Source: Natrialba taiwanensis DSM 12281
GTDB lineage: Archaea > Halobacteriota > Halobacteria > Halobacteriales > Natrialbaceae
NCBI RefSeq assembly: GCF_000337595.1
Contig: NZ_AOIL01000049.1
Coordinates: 30,027 to 94,026, forward strand
Direction: 5' to 3'
Length of the DNA: 64,000 bases
In this document: one piece after another, positions 26,924-35,348 of the stretch
How the letters are laid out: the number at the start of each line of letters is the position of its first letter
How positions within the stretch are numbered: the first letter of the stretch is position 1
Made by a program: the position numbers and the translations under genes
The notes under the pieces: model-generated
The model's database searches: none
Seen by the model: only the letters and a program-made list of their open reading frames with translations
Told to the model about the DNA's origin: nothing

Positions 26924-27724
26924 ATGGACGTTACTCCCTGCGCCGTTCCCGTCTCCACGCGGGCCCCGACCGGCGAAACCACCGCCTATCTCATCGGCGA
27001 CGACGCCGCGGTCCTCGTCGATCCGGCTGCACAAACGTCCCCATTGGACGAACTCGTCGCCGACCACTCCGTCGAGCACATCCTGGTCACCCACACCCAC
27101 CCGGACCACGTCGGTGCTGTCGAAACCTACGCCGACACGACGGGTGCGACGGTCTGGGCCAGACGCGGCCGCACCACCCGATTTCAGGAGGCGACCGGCT
27201 GTGCGCCCGACCGCGAGTTCACTCCCGGAACCGAACTCTCGCTCGGCGACGGTGACGAGGCGTTCGTCCGTATCCGTGACGCGCCGGGACACGCACCGGA
27301 TCACGTCGCACTCGAGGTTGGAGACGGCGGCCCGATCGTCTGCGGTGACTGTGCCGTCCGCGAGGGCAGCGTCGTGGTCGGGGCACCGGAGGGTGACATG
27401 CGCGCGTACGTAACTACGTTGCGCCGACTCTGGGCGATGGACCCGCCGGTACTGTATCCCGGTCACGGCCCAGTTATCGACGCGCCGCGGGAGACCCTCG
27501 AGCGTCTCCTCGCCCACCGCGCCCGGCGCGAACAGTGGGTCCTGACCGCCGTCGAGGGCGGTGCTGAGACGCTCGATGAGATCCTCGCGGCAGCCTACGA
27601 GAAGGACCTGACCGGGGTTCGCGATCTCGCGCGGGCGACGGTCCGCGCACACCTCGAGAAACTCGCCGTGGAGGGTCGCCTCTCGTGGGACGGCGCGGTC
27701 GCTCGCGCTCGCCGGAGCGACTGA
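26924..27724 (+). CDS. MBL-fold metallo-hydrolase
   Basis: A 266-residue metallo-beta-lactamase-fold hydrolase of the glyoxalase II/LACTB2-like type. The metal site is THTHPDHVGAVE near residue 55, HAPDHVALEV near 124, VCGDCAV near 138 (Asp bridging) and LYPGHGPVIDAPRE near 175. The C-terminal helical segment with AHRARREQWVLTAVEGG and VRAHLEKLAVEGRLSWDG resembles the LACTB2 winged-helix tail. Its substrate is unknown; LACTB2 relatives are nucleases, others hydrolyse thioesters. It begins 61 bp after the small regulator and ends 29 bp before the Cys-cluster gene. Confidence 0.9.
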   Translation: MDVTPCAVPVSTRAPTGETTAYLIGDDAAVLVDPAAQTSPLDELVADHSVEHILVTHTHPDHVGAVETYADTTGATVWARRGRTTRFQEATGCAPDREFTPGTELSLGDGDEAFVRIRDAPGHAPDHVALEVGDGGPIVCGDCAVREGSVVVGAPEGDMRAYVTTLRRLWAMDPPVLYPGHGPVIDAPRETLERLLAHRARREQWVLTAVEGGAETLDEILAAAYEKDLTGVRDLARATVRAHLEKLAVEGRLSWDGAVARARRSD

Positions 27725-27753
27725 CTTTTCCGCCTCGCCGCGTAGCTGTAGGT

Positions 27754-28476
27754 GTGCCCTCGCTCGAAACCGAACTCGACCGCGCCCGCGAACTCTCCGT
27801 CGACGACCTGGCCGACGCCATCGAATCGATCGGCTTCGAGTGCACCCGCTGTGGGGCCTGTTGTACAAGCCACGGCGAGGACGAGCACACGGCGACGGTC
27901 TTTCCCGACGAAGTTCGCGAATTACAGGCCGCCAGCGCGGCAGGCGATGGCGCTGACGCTACCGGTTCCGACACCGCCGAACCGGACACAACTGCCGAAG
28001 CGCGCGACTGGCGCGACGTCGCCCGGCCGATGCCCTACGGCCTCACCGAGGGCGAGGACGGACCGGAAGGCGAAACCTTCGAATGGGCGCTCCAGACCGG
28101 CGGCTGCGGCGACTGCGCCTTTTACGCGGAAGACGACGACGGCGTCGGGGCCTGCACCGCCCACGACGACCGCCCGCTGATCTGTCAGACCTACCCCTTC
28201 AGCGTCGCCCTCGACGGCACCAGCCAGCCGATGGGCGAGGCCGTCGACGAAGCCGGCGTCGTCCGCGCCCACGAGTGCGAGGGCCTCGGTCGCGACATCT
28301 CCCGCGAGGACGCCGAAGCACTCGCCGCCGCGCTCAAAGAACGCGCCGTTCGTGAACTCGAGGAGGCGATCGACGTTCGTGATGCGTATGCGCCCGCCGA
28401 TACCGGGGCGGGCGAGGTCGTCGTTCACGACTCCGAGGGTGCGAAACGGCCGGACGGAACGCGACTTTCCAACTAA
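27754..28476 (+). CDS. YkgJ-family cysteine-cluster protein
   Basis: A 240-residue protein with the YkgJ signature, probably binding zinc or an Fe-S cluster. Cys groups are CTRCGACCTS near residue 30 and CGDCAFYAEDDD...ACTAHDDRPLICQTYPF near 115-150. The middle carries an acidic Ala/Asp-rich insertion (residues 60-85). I use the GTG at 27754 (VPSLETELDRARELSVDDL), since upstream in-frame codons overlap the MBL gene and look non-coding. Function unknown; the same family in bacteria is linked to flagellin modification in some cases, with no basis to extend that here. Confidence 0.82.
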   Translation: MPSLETELDRARELSVDDLADAIESIGFECTRCGACCTSHGEDEHTATVFPDEVRELQAASAAGDGADATGSDTAEPDTTAEARDWRDVARPMPYGLTEGEDGPEGETFEWALQTGGCGDCAFYAEDDDGVGACTAHDDRPLICQTYPFSVALDGTSQPMGEAVDEAGVVRAHECEGLGRDISREDAEALAAALKERAVRELEEAIDVRDAYAPADTGAGEVVVHDSEGAKRPDGTRLSN

Positions 28477-28565
28477 GTGTCTGTGTGAGTGTGCAGACCG
28501 GCGGCCAGTCGATCTGAGGACACGAAACCAACAGGAAATTCACATACGTCTGTGATGGTTTTGCT

Positions 28566-29336
28566 ATGGACATCGCCTGGCAGGATATCAGACACGTCAC
28601 GAAAGTCGACCCGGCAAAGCCGTTACCGGACGATCCCGGCGTCATCGCGGACACCGATCTCGCGATCGTCGGCGGGTCTGACGACGTGACCGAGGCCAAC
28701 ACCCTCGCGGCGATCCGAGCGATCGACGACATCGCCCCCGACCTCCCCATCTTTCAGGAACCCTACAACGCCACGCAGGTCTCGACCGACACCATCGACG
28801 CCGTCGACTCCATCACCGTCCCCGCTGTTTACAACGGCGACCGGGACAACTTCGTCGGCAAACACCTTGACCTCTTCACCGAGGTCGCACGCAAACCCGA
28901 CGAACTCACGGGCAGTTCCATCCCGCTCGTCGGCGACCTGCTCACGTCGAACGGCGTCGACGCCGTCGCTGAACTCGCGACGAAACTGATCGGAGAGGGG
29001 TACGTCGTGCAGAACCTGGATTCGGCGGCAGCGAACGTTTCGGGCGTCGAAACCACGTACATGCCCGACCAGGTCGCAGGTGCGGCGCTCGCGACAGAGA
29101 CGTTCTACGACTTTCCGATCTTCTACGTCGAGTACTCGGGTACCTACGGCGGCCCGGAAGACGTCACGGCAGCCGCGCGATACCTCGACGAAACGGTACT
29201 CCTCTACGGCGGCGGCATCGACACGCGCGAGAAAGCCACTGCGATTCTCGAGGCCGGCGCGGATGCGATCGTCGTCGGCGACTGTTTCCACGACGATCCG
29301 GATACTTACCGCGAGACGATCCCGCCCCAATCGTGA
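28566..29336 (+). CDS. Geranylgeranylglyceryl-phosphate synthase-family protein
   Basis: A 256-residue TIM barrel that makes the first ether bond of archaeal lipids, joining geranylgeranyl diphosphate to sn-glycerol 1-phosphate. Key segments are WQDIRHVTKVDPAKPLPDD at the N-terminus, IFQEPYNATQVST, the signature FYVEYSGTYGGPEDV near residue 187, LLYGGGIDTREKA near 215 and AGADAIVVGDCFHDD near 235. In the family these loops bind glycerol phosphate. Length fits the haloarchaeal form. The N-terminal third is slightly divergent, so a paralogue with changed chain-length preference is possible. ATG 28566 is the only convincing start. Confidence 0.88.
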   Translation: MDIAWQDIRHVTKVDPAKPLPDDPGVIADTDLAIVGGSDDVTEANTLAAIRAIDDIAPDLPIFQEPYNATQVSTDTIDAVDSITVPAVYNGDRDNFVGKHLDLFTEVARKPDELTGSSIPLVGDLLTSNGVDAVAELATKLIGEGYVVQNLDSAAANVSGVETTYMPDQVAGAALATETFYDFPIFYVEYSGTYGGPEDVTAAARYLDETVLLYGGGIDTREKATAILEAGADAIVVGDCFHDDPDTYRETIPPQS

Positions 29337-29428
29337 GCGTTACGCGAAGAGAACTGACGAACTCGCCAGTGGCTCCTCGGTCGTCGGTTTCGGACCGGAC
29401 AGCGCGTCACTCTCCGGTAACGGTGACG

Positions 29429-29884
29429 TTAGAACGTGTCTTCGATAATCTCGCCGACTGCGAAGTTCGACTTGACCTCGGTGACCTCGATCTTGACGCG
29501 TTCACCGACATCCGCGCCGGGAACGATGATAACGTAGCCGCGTTCGACGCGGGCAATCCCGTCACCCTGCTTGCCGATATCTTCGATTTCGACGTAGCGC
29601 GTTTCACCGACATCGACCGGTGGCTGTGGCTCCGAAGTGGCGGTTTGTGGCTGTGGCTGCGGTTGTGCCGCCGCCGATGCCTCGACCTCACCTTCCTCGC
29701 CCTCGCGAGAGATGAGCGCCACACGGTAGACCTCCTCCGGATCGATGTCGCCGGTCTCGACTTCTTGACGTGGTACCTCGATGACGTATCGGTCCTCCTC
29801 TGCCGAAACCTCCGTACTGAACAGACACAGGAGTTTTTCAGATATTTCCACAGGTAGACCCTCAATTCCACCTCTGACGCTCAT
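29429..29884 (-). CDS. TRAM-domain protein
   Basis: A 151-residue protein whose C-terminal 60 residues are a TRAM domain: VEIEDIGKQGDGIARVERGY, then VIVPGADVGERVKIEVTEVK. TRAM is a beta-barrel RNA-binding fold; small archaeal TRAM proteins act as cold-response RNA chaperones. The N-terminal half (SEKLLCLFSTEVSAEEDRYV) is a short alpha/beta region, linked by a Gln-Pro repeat (QPQPQPQT). The ATG at 29884 begins MSVRGGIEGLPVEISEKL; the frame extends upstream without family similarity. It lies 92 bp upstream-of-nothing on its strand, beside the radical SAM gene on the same strand. Confidence 0.88.
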   Translation of the reverse strand: MSVRGGIEGLPVEISEKLLCLFSTEVSAEEDRYVIEVPRQEVETGDIDPEEVYRVALISREGEEGEVEASAAAQPQPQPQTATSEPQPPVDVGETRYVEIEDIGKQGDGIARVERGYVIIVPGADVGERVKIEVTEVKSNFAVGEIIEDTF

Positions 29885-29975
29885 CCGTATTAGAACTACC
29901 GACCACGACCGAGAATTTTTCTCCACACGCCCGGTTTCAGCCGCACCGCCACGCGCTCCACTCACGTACTCTCGC

Positions 29976-31763
29976 TCAATCCGCGTGCTCGAACGGGCGC
30001 GTCGTCACGAACTCGTCGAGTTCAATCGCCGTCTCGAGGCCGGCGTCCGTGACGGACTCGTGGGGACGGTTGACGACGATGTCGCCCGCAGTCCGGTCGC
30101 CGACGCCGGGGATCGCGGTGAGTTCGTCCATCGAAGCGCCGTTGAGATCGAGCGGGTACGGAACGCCGGTCACGGAGCGATAGCCGTGGTCGACGACGGC
30201 GATGTCGATCGTCCGCCCAAGTTGGCGTTCGCCGGGGATACCAACGAGCAGCGGATAGGTGCCGAGCTGGCGGCCGAAGGTCTTTCCATCCTGGTGATAC
30301 TCGAGGTGGACGTCCGAGAGGACGGTCCCTGGTGGCGCGACGCGTTCGAGCATCGGGTTATCGATTTCTTCGCGCACTTGCTGTTTGTAGCGCTTGAAGA
30401 GCTTCTTGTGCTCGTTCGCGATTTCCGCTCCCGTATCGGACATGTCGGTGCCGTCGAAGGACATGACCTGTCTGATGTTCACGCGCCGAAGCATGTAGCC
30501 CTCGTCGTAGACGCGCTGGAGGAACTCGCGGTTGTGCCGGTACGTTTCCTCGCGTTCACCCTTGAGTCCGTGGAGGAGGTTGATTCCGGGGAGAAGCTTG
30601 GGCAGTCGGCGCGGGCGAGCGTCGCCGGTCGTTGCATCGGCGGTCGGATCGTTCGGTCCGCCCGGCCGCCAGCCCGCTTCTTCGTTGACGATGCGAACGG
30701 CTTCGAAGCACTCCTCGGCGGTGACGTTCAGGTTGTTCTCCTCCTGGACGATGGGATCGGCGGATTCTAACCCGAACGCAGCCGTGTCACCGGGCGTGTT
30801 GTGCTCGGCGATAATCCGAATCCCCTCGCGGCTCTTCTCCGGCCAGTTGACGATCGTGATGGGATTCATATTGTCCAGATGAAGCGTGTCGAGATTCGGT
30901 GCGACCTCCCGGATGCCGCTGTACAGTTGGCGGAGCGCGTCCGGGTTTGGTGCCTCGCCATCGCCGCCGTAGGCGAGGATATCCGCCTGCCGACCGATTC
31001 GGAAGTGTTTCACGCCGTAGTCCGCGAGCGCGTCGACCTCGCCGACGACGGTCGGCGCCGGACGGAACGAGGGGTTTCCGTACAGCGGTTCGGTACAGAA
31101 CGAGCACCGATAGGCACAGCCACGCGAGGTCTCGAGTTCAGCGATGAGGTACTCGGGGTGGTTGGGGTGTTGCTCGACGATGAAGGCCCCCTCCTGTGCC
31201 CATCGCGAGACCTCGTCGATGTCCCGCATTCGATTGTTGAAGCCCTCGAGGCCGCTTTCGACGAGATCGTGGACGGCGGCCTCGACGTCGCCCTTGGCGA
31301 CGAAATCGAAGTCTAAGTCCTGCCGTTCGGTTTCGGTCGCGCCGGCGTTCTCGTCGCCGACGCCGAACTTGACCGGGCCGCCCATCAGGCTCGTGCCGCT
31401 CGCCGTCCACGCGAGTTTGCGTACCTCGTCGGGTTCGGCGGGCGTGCCGCCGACGTACTTGCCGGGGACGGTCATCCCGCCCAGATAGATCATGAGATCG
31501 GCGTCGTCGACAGCGCGCCATCGATCAGGATCGTCTCGCAGCCCGTCGATCGTGTGATACGTAATTTGCTCACGCGGGACGCCCGCATCAACGAGCGCAC
31601 CCGCCGTATACCGGGGATACGTCGAGATGTACGGCGGCACTCCGAAGTGTGCGGGTTCGTCGACGTACCCGTCGACGATCGTCACCGAGAGCGCGTCCGT
31701 CTCCGTCCCCGTCCCGGGGTCGGGACCAGAGCCGGGGTCGGAGCCGGAGTCGGAGCCAGTCAT
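29976..31763 (-). CDS. Radical SAM protein with C-terminal helix-hairpin-helix
   Basis: A 595-residue radical SAM enzyme. The cluster motif is TSRGCAYRCSFC near residue 205 (Cx3Cx2C), preceded by a cobalamin-binding-like N-terminal domain (SVTIVDGYVDEP, DADLMIYLGGMTVPG) and followed by GLESADPIVQEENNLNV. The C-terminus has a helix-hairpin-helix (LNGASMDELTAIPGVGDRTA) that suggests nucleic-acid binding. It resembles archaeal radical SAM proteins of unknown role. The start at 31763 gives a low-complexity Asp/Gly/Ser leader (SDSGSDPGSGPDPGTG). It is divergent from the small zinc protein at 31893. Confidence 0.88.
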   Translation of the reverse strand: MTGSDSGSDPGSGPDPGTGTETDALSVTIVDGYVDEPAHFGVPPYISTYPRYTAGALVDAGVPREQITYHTIDGLRDDPDRWRAVDDADLMIYLGGMTVPGKYVGGTPAEPDEVRKLAWTASGTSLMGGPVKFGVGDENAGATETERQDLDFDFVAKGDVEAAVHDLVESGLEGFNNRMRDIDEVSRWAQEGAFIVEQHPNHPEYLIAELETSRGCAYRCSFCTEPLYGNPSFRPAPTVVGEVDALADYGVKHFRIGRQADILAYGGDGEAPNPDALRQLYSGIREVAPNLDTLHLDNMNPITIVNWPEKSREGIRIIAEHNTPGDTAAFGLESADPIVQEENNLNVTAEECFEAVRIVNEEAGWRPGGPNDPTADATTGDARPRRLPKLLPGINLLHGLKGEREETYRHNREFLQRVYDEGYMLRRVNIRQVMSFDGTDMSDTGAEIANEHKKLFKRYKQQVREEIDNPMLERVAPPGTVLSDVHLEYHQDGKTFGRQLGTYPLLVGIPGERQLGRTIDIAVVDHGYRSVTGVPYPLDLNGASMDELTAIPGVGDRTAGDIVVNRPHESVTDAGLETAIELDEFVTTRPFEHAD

Positions 31764-31892
31764 ACCGACCGATAGCGCCTCGAACGACAAAACGGTGACT
31801 AACGGGAGACACGAGACGCGAGACAACGAGGGTGTCCAACACGAACCACCGCAACCGCCGCGTTGATGGTCCTGGTCCCGGTACTGTCGATC

Positions 31893-32051
31893 ATGCCACC
31901 AACCGAAGAAATCGTCTGCACCGACGACGACTGCTTCCTCGACCTGTTCGAGAACCACTACACCTACGACGTTCCCGACGAGTTCGACAGCTCCGAACTC
32001 TCGTGTCCCGTCTGCGGCGGTACCGACTGTCTCGAACCGGTCGAACTCTGA
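31893..32051 (+). CDS. Small CPxCG-type zinc-finger protein
   Basis: A 52-residue acidic protein: MPPTEEIVCTDDDCFLDLFE at the start and CPVCGGTDCLEPVEL at the end, so Cys-x4-Cys and CPxCG-x2-C pairs can hold one zinc. Such single-zinc micro-proteins are abundant in haloarchaea and several affect swarming or biofilm; the role of this one is unknown. In-frame ATGs upstream (31863, 31866) would add 9-10 hydrophobic residues and are less likely. It is divergent from the radical SAM gene, 129 bp apart. Confidence 0.8.
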   Translation: MPPTEEIVCTDDDCFLDLFENHYTYDVPDEFDSSELSCPVCGGTDCLEPVEL

Positions 32052-32150
32052 GCCACCAGTCTCCGTACAGCCCATCCGTCACTGCGCCAGTGAACTCGAT
32101 CGACCATCGCGTCAGACGTTATTTTACTCAACACCAAAATTAATAAGAAC

Positions 32151-32267
32151 ATGGCTATCGTAGTTGCCCCATCGGCTATGTTACGCGCTCTCACCCAGGT
32201 CTCCGCCCAGCACAGCGCATCGGCTCCCGCCCGCCGTGTCGGTTTCACAAGAGGTGATGCGGAGTGA
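32151..32267 (+). CDS. Possible 38-aa upstream ORF coupled to the Hsp20 gene
   Basis: An ATG at 32151 opens a 38-codon frame (MAIVVAPSAMLRALTQVSAQ at the start) whose TGA overlaps the GTG start of the Hsp20 gene by 4 bp (GTGA). An AT-rich TATA candidate (TTATTTTA, 32119-32126) is 25-30 bp upstream, which would give a leaderless mRNA for this frame. Inside it, AGAGGTGAT at 32250-32258 is a strong Shine-Dalgarno for Hsp20. It may be a real small leader peptide that couples translation; the short length leaves doubt. Confidence 0.35.
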   Translation: MAIVVAPSAMLRALTQVSAQHSASAPARRVGFTRGDAE

Positions 32268-32932
32268 ACAAACCGTCCCTTGGCTCGTCGATCACACACG
32301 TGCTTTACCGTCAACTCGGCCGGGCAAGCAGTCGCATCCAGAACCAGCGCTCACTGCCCGTCGACCTCCTCGAAAACGACGACTCCTACCTCGTCGTCTT
32401 CGACGCTCCCGGTGCCGAAACAGACGACGTCCAGGTCCGGTACATGGACGGGACCGTCAAGATCAGTGTCGACCGTTTCCGCCCGTTCCGTGACAGCTAC
32501 GAGATGCGATTTCCCGGCCGTGGAACCAACCTCAGCGGCACGGCCGACCTCCCGGCCGATGCCGTCGTCGACCCCAACGCCGGAACCGCAACCCTTTCGG
32601 ACACCGGCTCGCTCCGGATCGAAATCCCCAAAGCGAGTTCGCTTCAGGAACCGGCTGCAGACGATATCGAACTCGCCGATACTCGTCCGTCCGACAGCAC
32701 GCCACCCGACGAACTCGACGACGCGCACGATACACACGACACCACCACTGAAACGACAACGACGAACACAACTGACGCCACACCGCCGTCGGCAGACGCC
32801 AGTACCAGCGCAAACACAACTACAAACGCCGATCGCGACCCCAACCCCAACCACAACACGACCACCACCGCAACCGACTCACAATCCACCGACATCGACT
32901 CGACTCCCTCCAGTGAACTCGCACTCGAATGA
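32264..32932 (+). CDS. Hsp20/alpha-crystallin-family small heat shock protein
   Basis: A 222-residue protein with an alpha-crystallin-like domain at about residues 28-128 (SLPVDLLENDDSYLVVFDAP, then TVKISVDRFRPF and LRIEIPK). The last ~80 residues are a Thr/Ser/Asn-rich low-complexity tail, much longer than the usual C-terminal extension. Small heat shock proteins hold unfolding proteins without ATP. The GTG start at 32264 is supported by an SD sequence of eight matches (GAGGTGAT) ending 6 bp before it and by a 4-bp overlap with the preceding 38-codon frame. The long tail may affect oligomer size. Confidence 0.85.
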   Translation: MNKPSLGSSITHVLYRQLGRASSRIQNQRSLPVDLLENDDSYLVVFDAPGAETDDVQVRYMDGTVKISVDRFRPFRDSYEMRFPGRGTNLSGTADLPADAVVDPNAGTATLSDTGSLRIEIPKASSLQEPAADDIELADTRPSDSTPPDELDDAHDTHDTTTETTTTNTTDATPPSADASTSANTTTNADRDPNPNHNTTTTATDSQSTDIDSTPSSELALE

Positions 32933-33316
32933 ACGGGCTCAATTCCGAGTCGATTGGAAACACTCAGCGGCGTCCACAGTCGCCACTCACATGTAGTCCC
33001 CGGTTGGAGGTGTAGCCCCGTTCCAGCCGTCACGATCTGAACTCTGATACGACGGCCCCCCTGTTCACTTCCGGAATCGCTGAAGAGCCAAGTTGGACTT
33101 CCAGTAGTGATTGGCGGCCGGCCACGGCGCGACCGTCACGCCGCCCACTCCGTTCCGGCCACTGATTTCGCAGGATAGCGGAGACCTGGAACCAGTCGCT
33201 GGTTCGGCTCCGATTCTGAACTCACCGTAGCTAAAACGGCAAACGGCGTCTCTGGTGAGGTGAGTGACTGAAGAACGCCGAATCAGTTCCGGCCACACTT
33301 CTGGTTTTTTGCGGAT
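32933..33316. other. Intergenic region upstream of tRNA-Met terminus, nothing recognised
   Basis: About 380 bp between the Hsp20 gene and the 3' end of tRNA-Met. Only weak frames on the minus strand are open and they run through the tRNA. A T-run (CTGGTTTTTTGC) at 33301-33312 lies just past the tRNA 3' end on its strand and may serve as its terminator. Confidence 0.45.
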
Positions 33317-33421
33317 GGGCCCTGACGGATTCGAACCATCGACCACTCGGTATCTCACATGACCGCATAGATGCGATCGTGTTATGAGCCGAGCGCTCTA
33401 ACCAGACTGAGCTAAGGGCCC
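33317..33421 (-). tRNA. Elongator tRNA-Met (CAT) with ~31-nt intron
   Basis: The minus strand folds as a full cloverleaf: acceptor GGGCCCT/AGGGCCC, D stem GCTC/GAGC, anticodon stem CTCGG/CCGAG with loop CTCATAA (anticodon CAT at 33384-33386), T stem GATGG/CCGTC with loop TTCGAAT. The mature RNA is 74 nt without CCA. An insertion of 31 nt lies after position 37, folding as CAC-GAT-CGC paired with GCG-GTC-GTG. A haloarchaeal elongator tRNA-Met with an intron is known from Haloferax. The short distance to the island makes it look like an integration site, but the att repeat belongs to tRNA-Thr instead. Confidence 0.93.
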
Positions 33422-33593
33422 GTTTTCCGTCTATACAGAGAAAAACGTGGCCTGTAGTTAACCCTTACTCTCCGTCTTGGTGTAGCAAATTGGCCTCGAC
33501 AACTATGCGAAAGCATACGATCACACTACCGACAGCCACAACAGACCTGGGCAGCGACGGGCCTATGTGGTCGGCGACCGGATACTACTGCGT

Positions 33594-33905
33594 ATGTCGG
33601 ATCGTCGTCGACTCACGCAGTTCCTGCGTTCGAAACTCCAGGCGGCAGGCGAGCAGTACGAACACGTTCGGGGGTCGACCGATCGCCAACTCGAAGAAGC
33701 CCAGCACGCCTATGAAGTGGCCAAAAACGCTCGCCAACTCCCCTCCGATAGCGAAGGCCGGGCACAAATCGTTTGCCGACGGTATGCAGAACGCCGAGCA
33801 GCAATGCTTGATGACCAGTACCATCCAGCGTGCTACGAAGCAGACCATCCGGACTGTGAAGGCTGTGTCGAGGATATCCGTGCGGGACGAATCGAGACGT
33901 GGTAG
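33594..33905 (+). CDS. Conserved haloarchaeal-type protein of unknown function
   Basis: A 103-residue charged protein, MSDRRRLTQFLRSKLQAAGE at the start, mostly helical (coiled-coil-like to residue 60), ending in a Cys group CYEADHPDCEGCVEDIRAGR that could bind zinc. No known family role. Start ATG 33594 is chosen over an upstream one at 33567. It lies between tRNA-Met and the left att repeat, so it is backbone, not part of the island, and is divergent from tRNA-Met. Confidence 0.75.
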   Translation: MSDRRRLTQFLRSKLQAAGEQYEHVRGSTDRQLEEAQHAYEVAKNARQLPSDSEGRAQIVCRRYAERRAAMLDDQYHPACYEADHPDCEGCVEDIRAGRIETW

Positions 33906-33942
33906 GTACATCCTCACGACAGCGCTCACAACTATTGGACTG

Positions 33943-33997
33943 TCGCTACTGAACTCGGCGCTGTATCGCTACTGAACTCGGCGCTGTATCGCTACTG
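33943..33997. repeat. 23-bp tandem direct repeat, 2.4 copies
   Basis: The unit TCGCTACTGAACTCGGCGCTG plus TA occurs at 33943-33965 and 33966-33988, with a partial third copy to 33997. The copies are identical. They end 36 bp before the left att repeat of the island, suggesting slippage or recombination near the junction. Confidence 0.9.
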
Positions 33998-34032
33998 TTC
34001 TGTTACGAATACCGAACTGATCGGGAGAAACG

Positions 34033-34047
34033 AAGCCTAGGCCGGGA
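34033..34047. repeat. attL: left 15-bp direct repeat of integrated element
   Basis: AAGCCTAGGCCGGGA, identical to 60741-60755. Bases 34035-34047 copy the last 13 nt (acceptor stem plus T-stem edge) of tRNA-Thr(GGT); the neighbouring bases differ on both sides, so this is the complete repeat. The integrase gene starts 51 bp inside. Confidence 0.85.
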
Positions 34048-34098
34048 CATGATCCAAAGGTTCAATGTCTTCCCTAATAAAACATCGGTGTTCACTGA

Positions 34099-35343
34099 AT
34101 GCCAGATAACAGAAAGCAAATTACGAACCTGCGAGACAGAATCCAGGAATCGAATGAAATCGAACGGAGAGATCAGGAACTTCTCATAAAATTTTCTGAC
34201 AGAATTGACCTGCTCAAATCGGAGTATACCGACCATCGACACAACAAGCTGCTCCGCCACTGTACCATCCTGGCCGAAAACGTCGGTGGCCTCGCGGACG
34301 CCCTCGAGGACCGCGACGCGGCAGAGGATCTTGTACGGTGGATCAACCGCAATTACGACAACGAATACACGAATCACGACTACCGGACCGCTATCAGGGT
34401 CTTCGCTCGGCGGGTGACGGACGGCGACGACCTTCCGGAGAGCATCAAGTGGATCCCATCGGGGATGTCCAACAGCCACGACCCGGTTCCCGATCCAGGC
34501 GATATGCTCCGCTGGGAAGACGACATCCTTCCGATGATCGACCAGACCAGAAACTCTCGTGACGCGGCCCTCATCGCAGTCGCCTTCGACTCCGGGGCCC
34601 GAAGCGGCGAACTCCAGGGCCTTACTATCGGCAACGTGAGCGACCACGAGCATGGACTCTGTATCCACGTCGACGGGAAGACTGGACAGCGCTCGGTCAC
34701 GCTGGTACCGAGTGTGCCGTATCTCCAGCGCTGGCTGAACGACCATCCCGAGCCGGATAACCCAAGTGCGCCGCTCTGGTCGAAACTGACGAAACCCGAG
34801 GAACTCAGCTATCGGCAGTTCAACAACTGCTTTTCCGACCCAGCTGAACGCGCCGGGGTCAAGAAACCGGTGACGCCGACCAATTTCCGGAAGTCCAACG
34901 CAACGTATCTCGCACGTCAAGGGATGAATCAGGCGTTTATCGAAGATCGTCAGGGGCGGAAGCGAGGCAGCGACGCGACAGCCCACTACGTCGCACAGTT
35001 CGGTGGCGAAGCCGACAACGAGTACGCGAAAATGCACGGGCTCGAAGTCGAAGAAGACGAATCCGAGCCGCTGGGGCCAGTCGAATGCCCGCGGTGTCAG
35101 AAGGACACGCCGCGTCATCGAGAAACGTGTGTCTGGTGTAATCAACCGCTCGAGTACGGCGCGATCGAATCGATCGAAGAGGATCAGAAAGAGGTCCGGG
35201 ACCAGGTCTTCCGGCTCGCGCAGAAAAATCCGGAGTTCCTCGAGGACATCCAGCAAGCGAGAAAGTTCTCCGATATCGTTGACGACAATCCCGATATCCT
35301 CGAAGACGCACAAGCGTTCGCCGAGTCCCTCTCGGACGAGTAG
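34099..35343 (+). CDS. Tyrosine recombinase/integrase with C-terminal zinc ribbon
   Basis: Site-specific integrase of 414 residues, presumably responsible for insertion at tRNA-Thr. A coiled-coil/SAM-like N-terminal domain (1-150) precedes the catalytic domain: Arg I in DSGARSGELQGL near 170, Lys in VDGKTGQRS near 196, the box-II region VTPTNFRKSNATYLARQG near 262, and the nucleophile Tyr in ATAHYVAQF near 299. The usual box-II His is Asn (TNFR) and the second His/Trp is missing (EDRQGRKRG), so activity may be reduced. A zinc ribbon (CPRCQKDTP, CVWCNQPL) follows at 333-355. TAATAAAAC about 25 bp upstream suggests a leaderless start. Confidence 0.9.
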   Translation: MPDNRKQITNLRDRIQESNEIERRDQELLIKFSDRIDLLKSEYTDHRHNKLLRHCTILAENVGGLADALEDRDAAEDLVRWINRNYDNEYTNHDYRTAIRVFARRVTDGDDLPESIKWIPSGMSNSHDPVPDPGDMLRWEDDILPMIDQTRNSRDAALIAVAFDSGARSGELQGLTIGNVSDHEHGLCIHVDGKTGQRSVTLVPSVPYLQRWLNDHPEPDNPSAPLWSKLTKPEELSYRQFNNCFSDPAERAGVKKPVTPTNFRKSNATYLARQGMNQAFIEDRQGRKRGSDATAHYVAQFGGEADNEYAKMHGLEVEEDESEPLGPVECPRCQKDTPRHRETCVWCNQPLEYGAIESIEEDQKEVRDQVFRLAQKNPEFLEDIQQARKFSDIVDDNPDILEDAQAFAESLSDE

Positions 35344-35348
35344 CGCCA

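Noticed and set aside
33317-33421. tRNA-Met as the integration target of the island
   Set aside because: No copy of its 3' end is found at the far boundary, while tRNA-Thr has a perfect 15-bp match at 34033.
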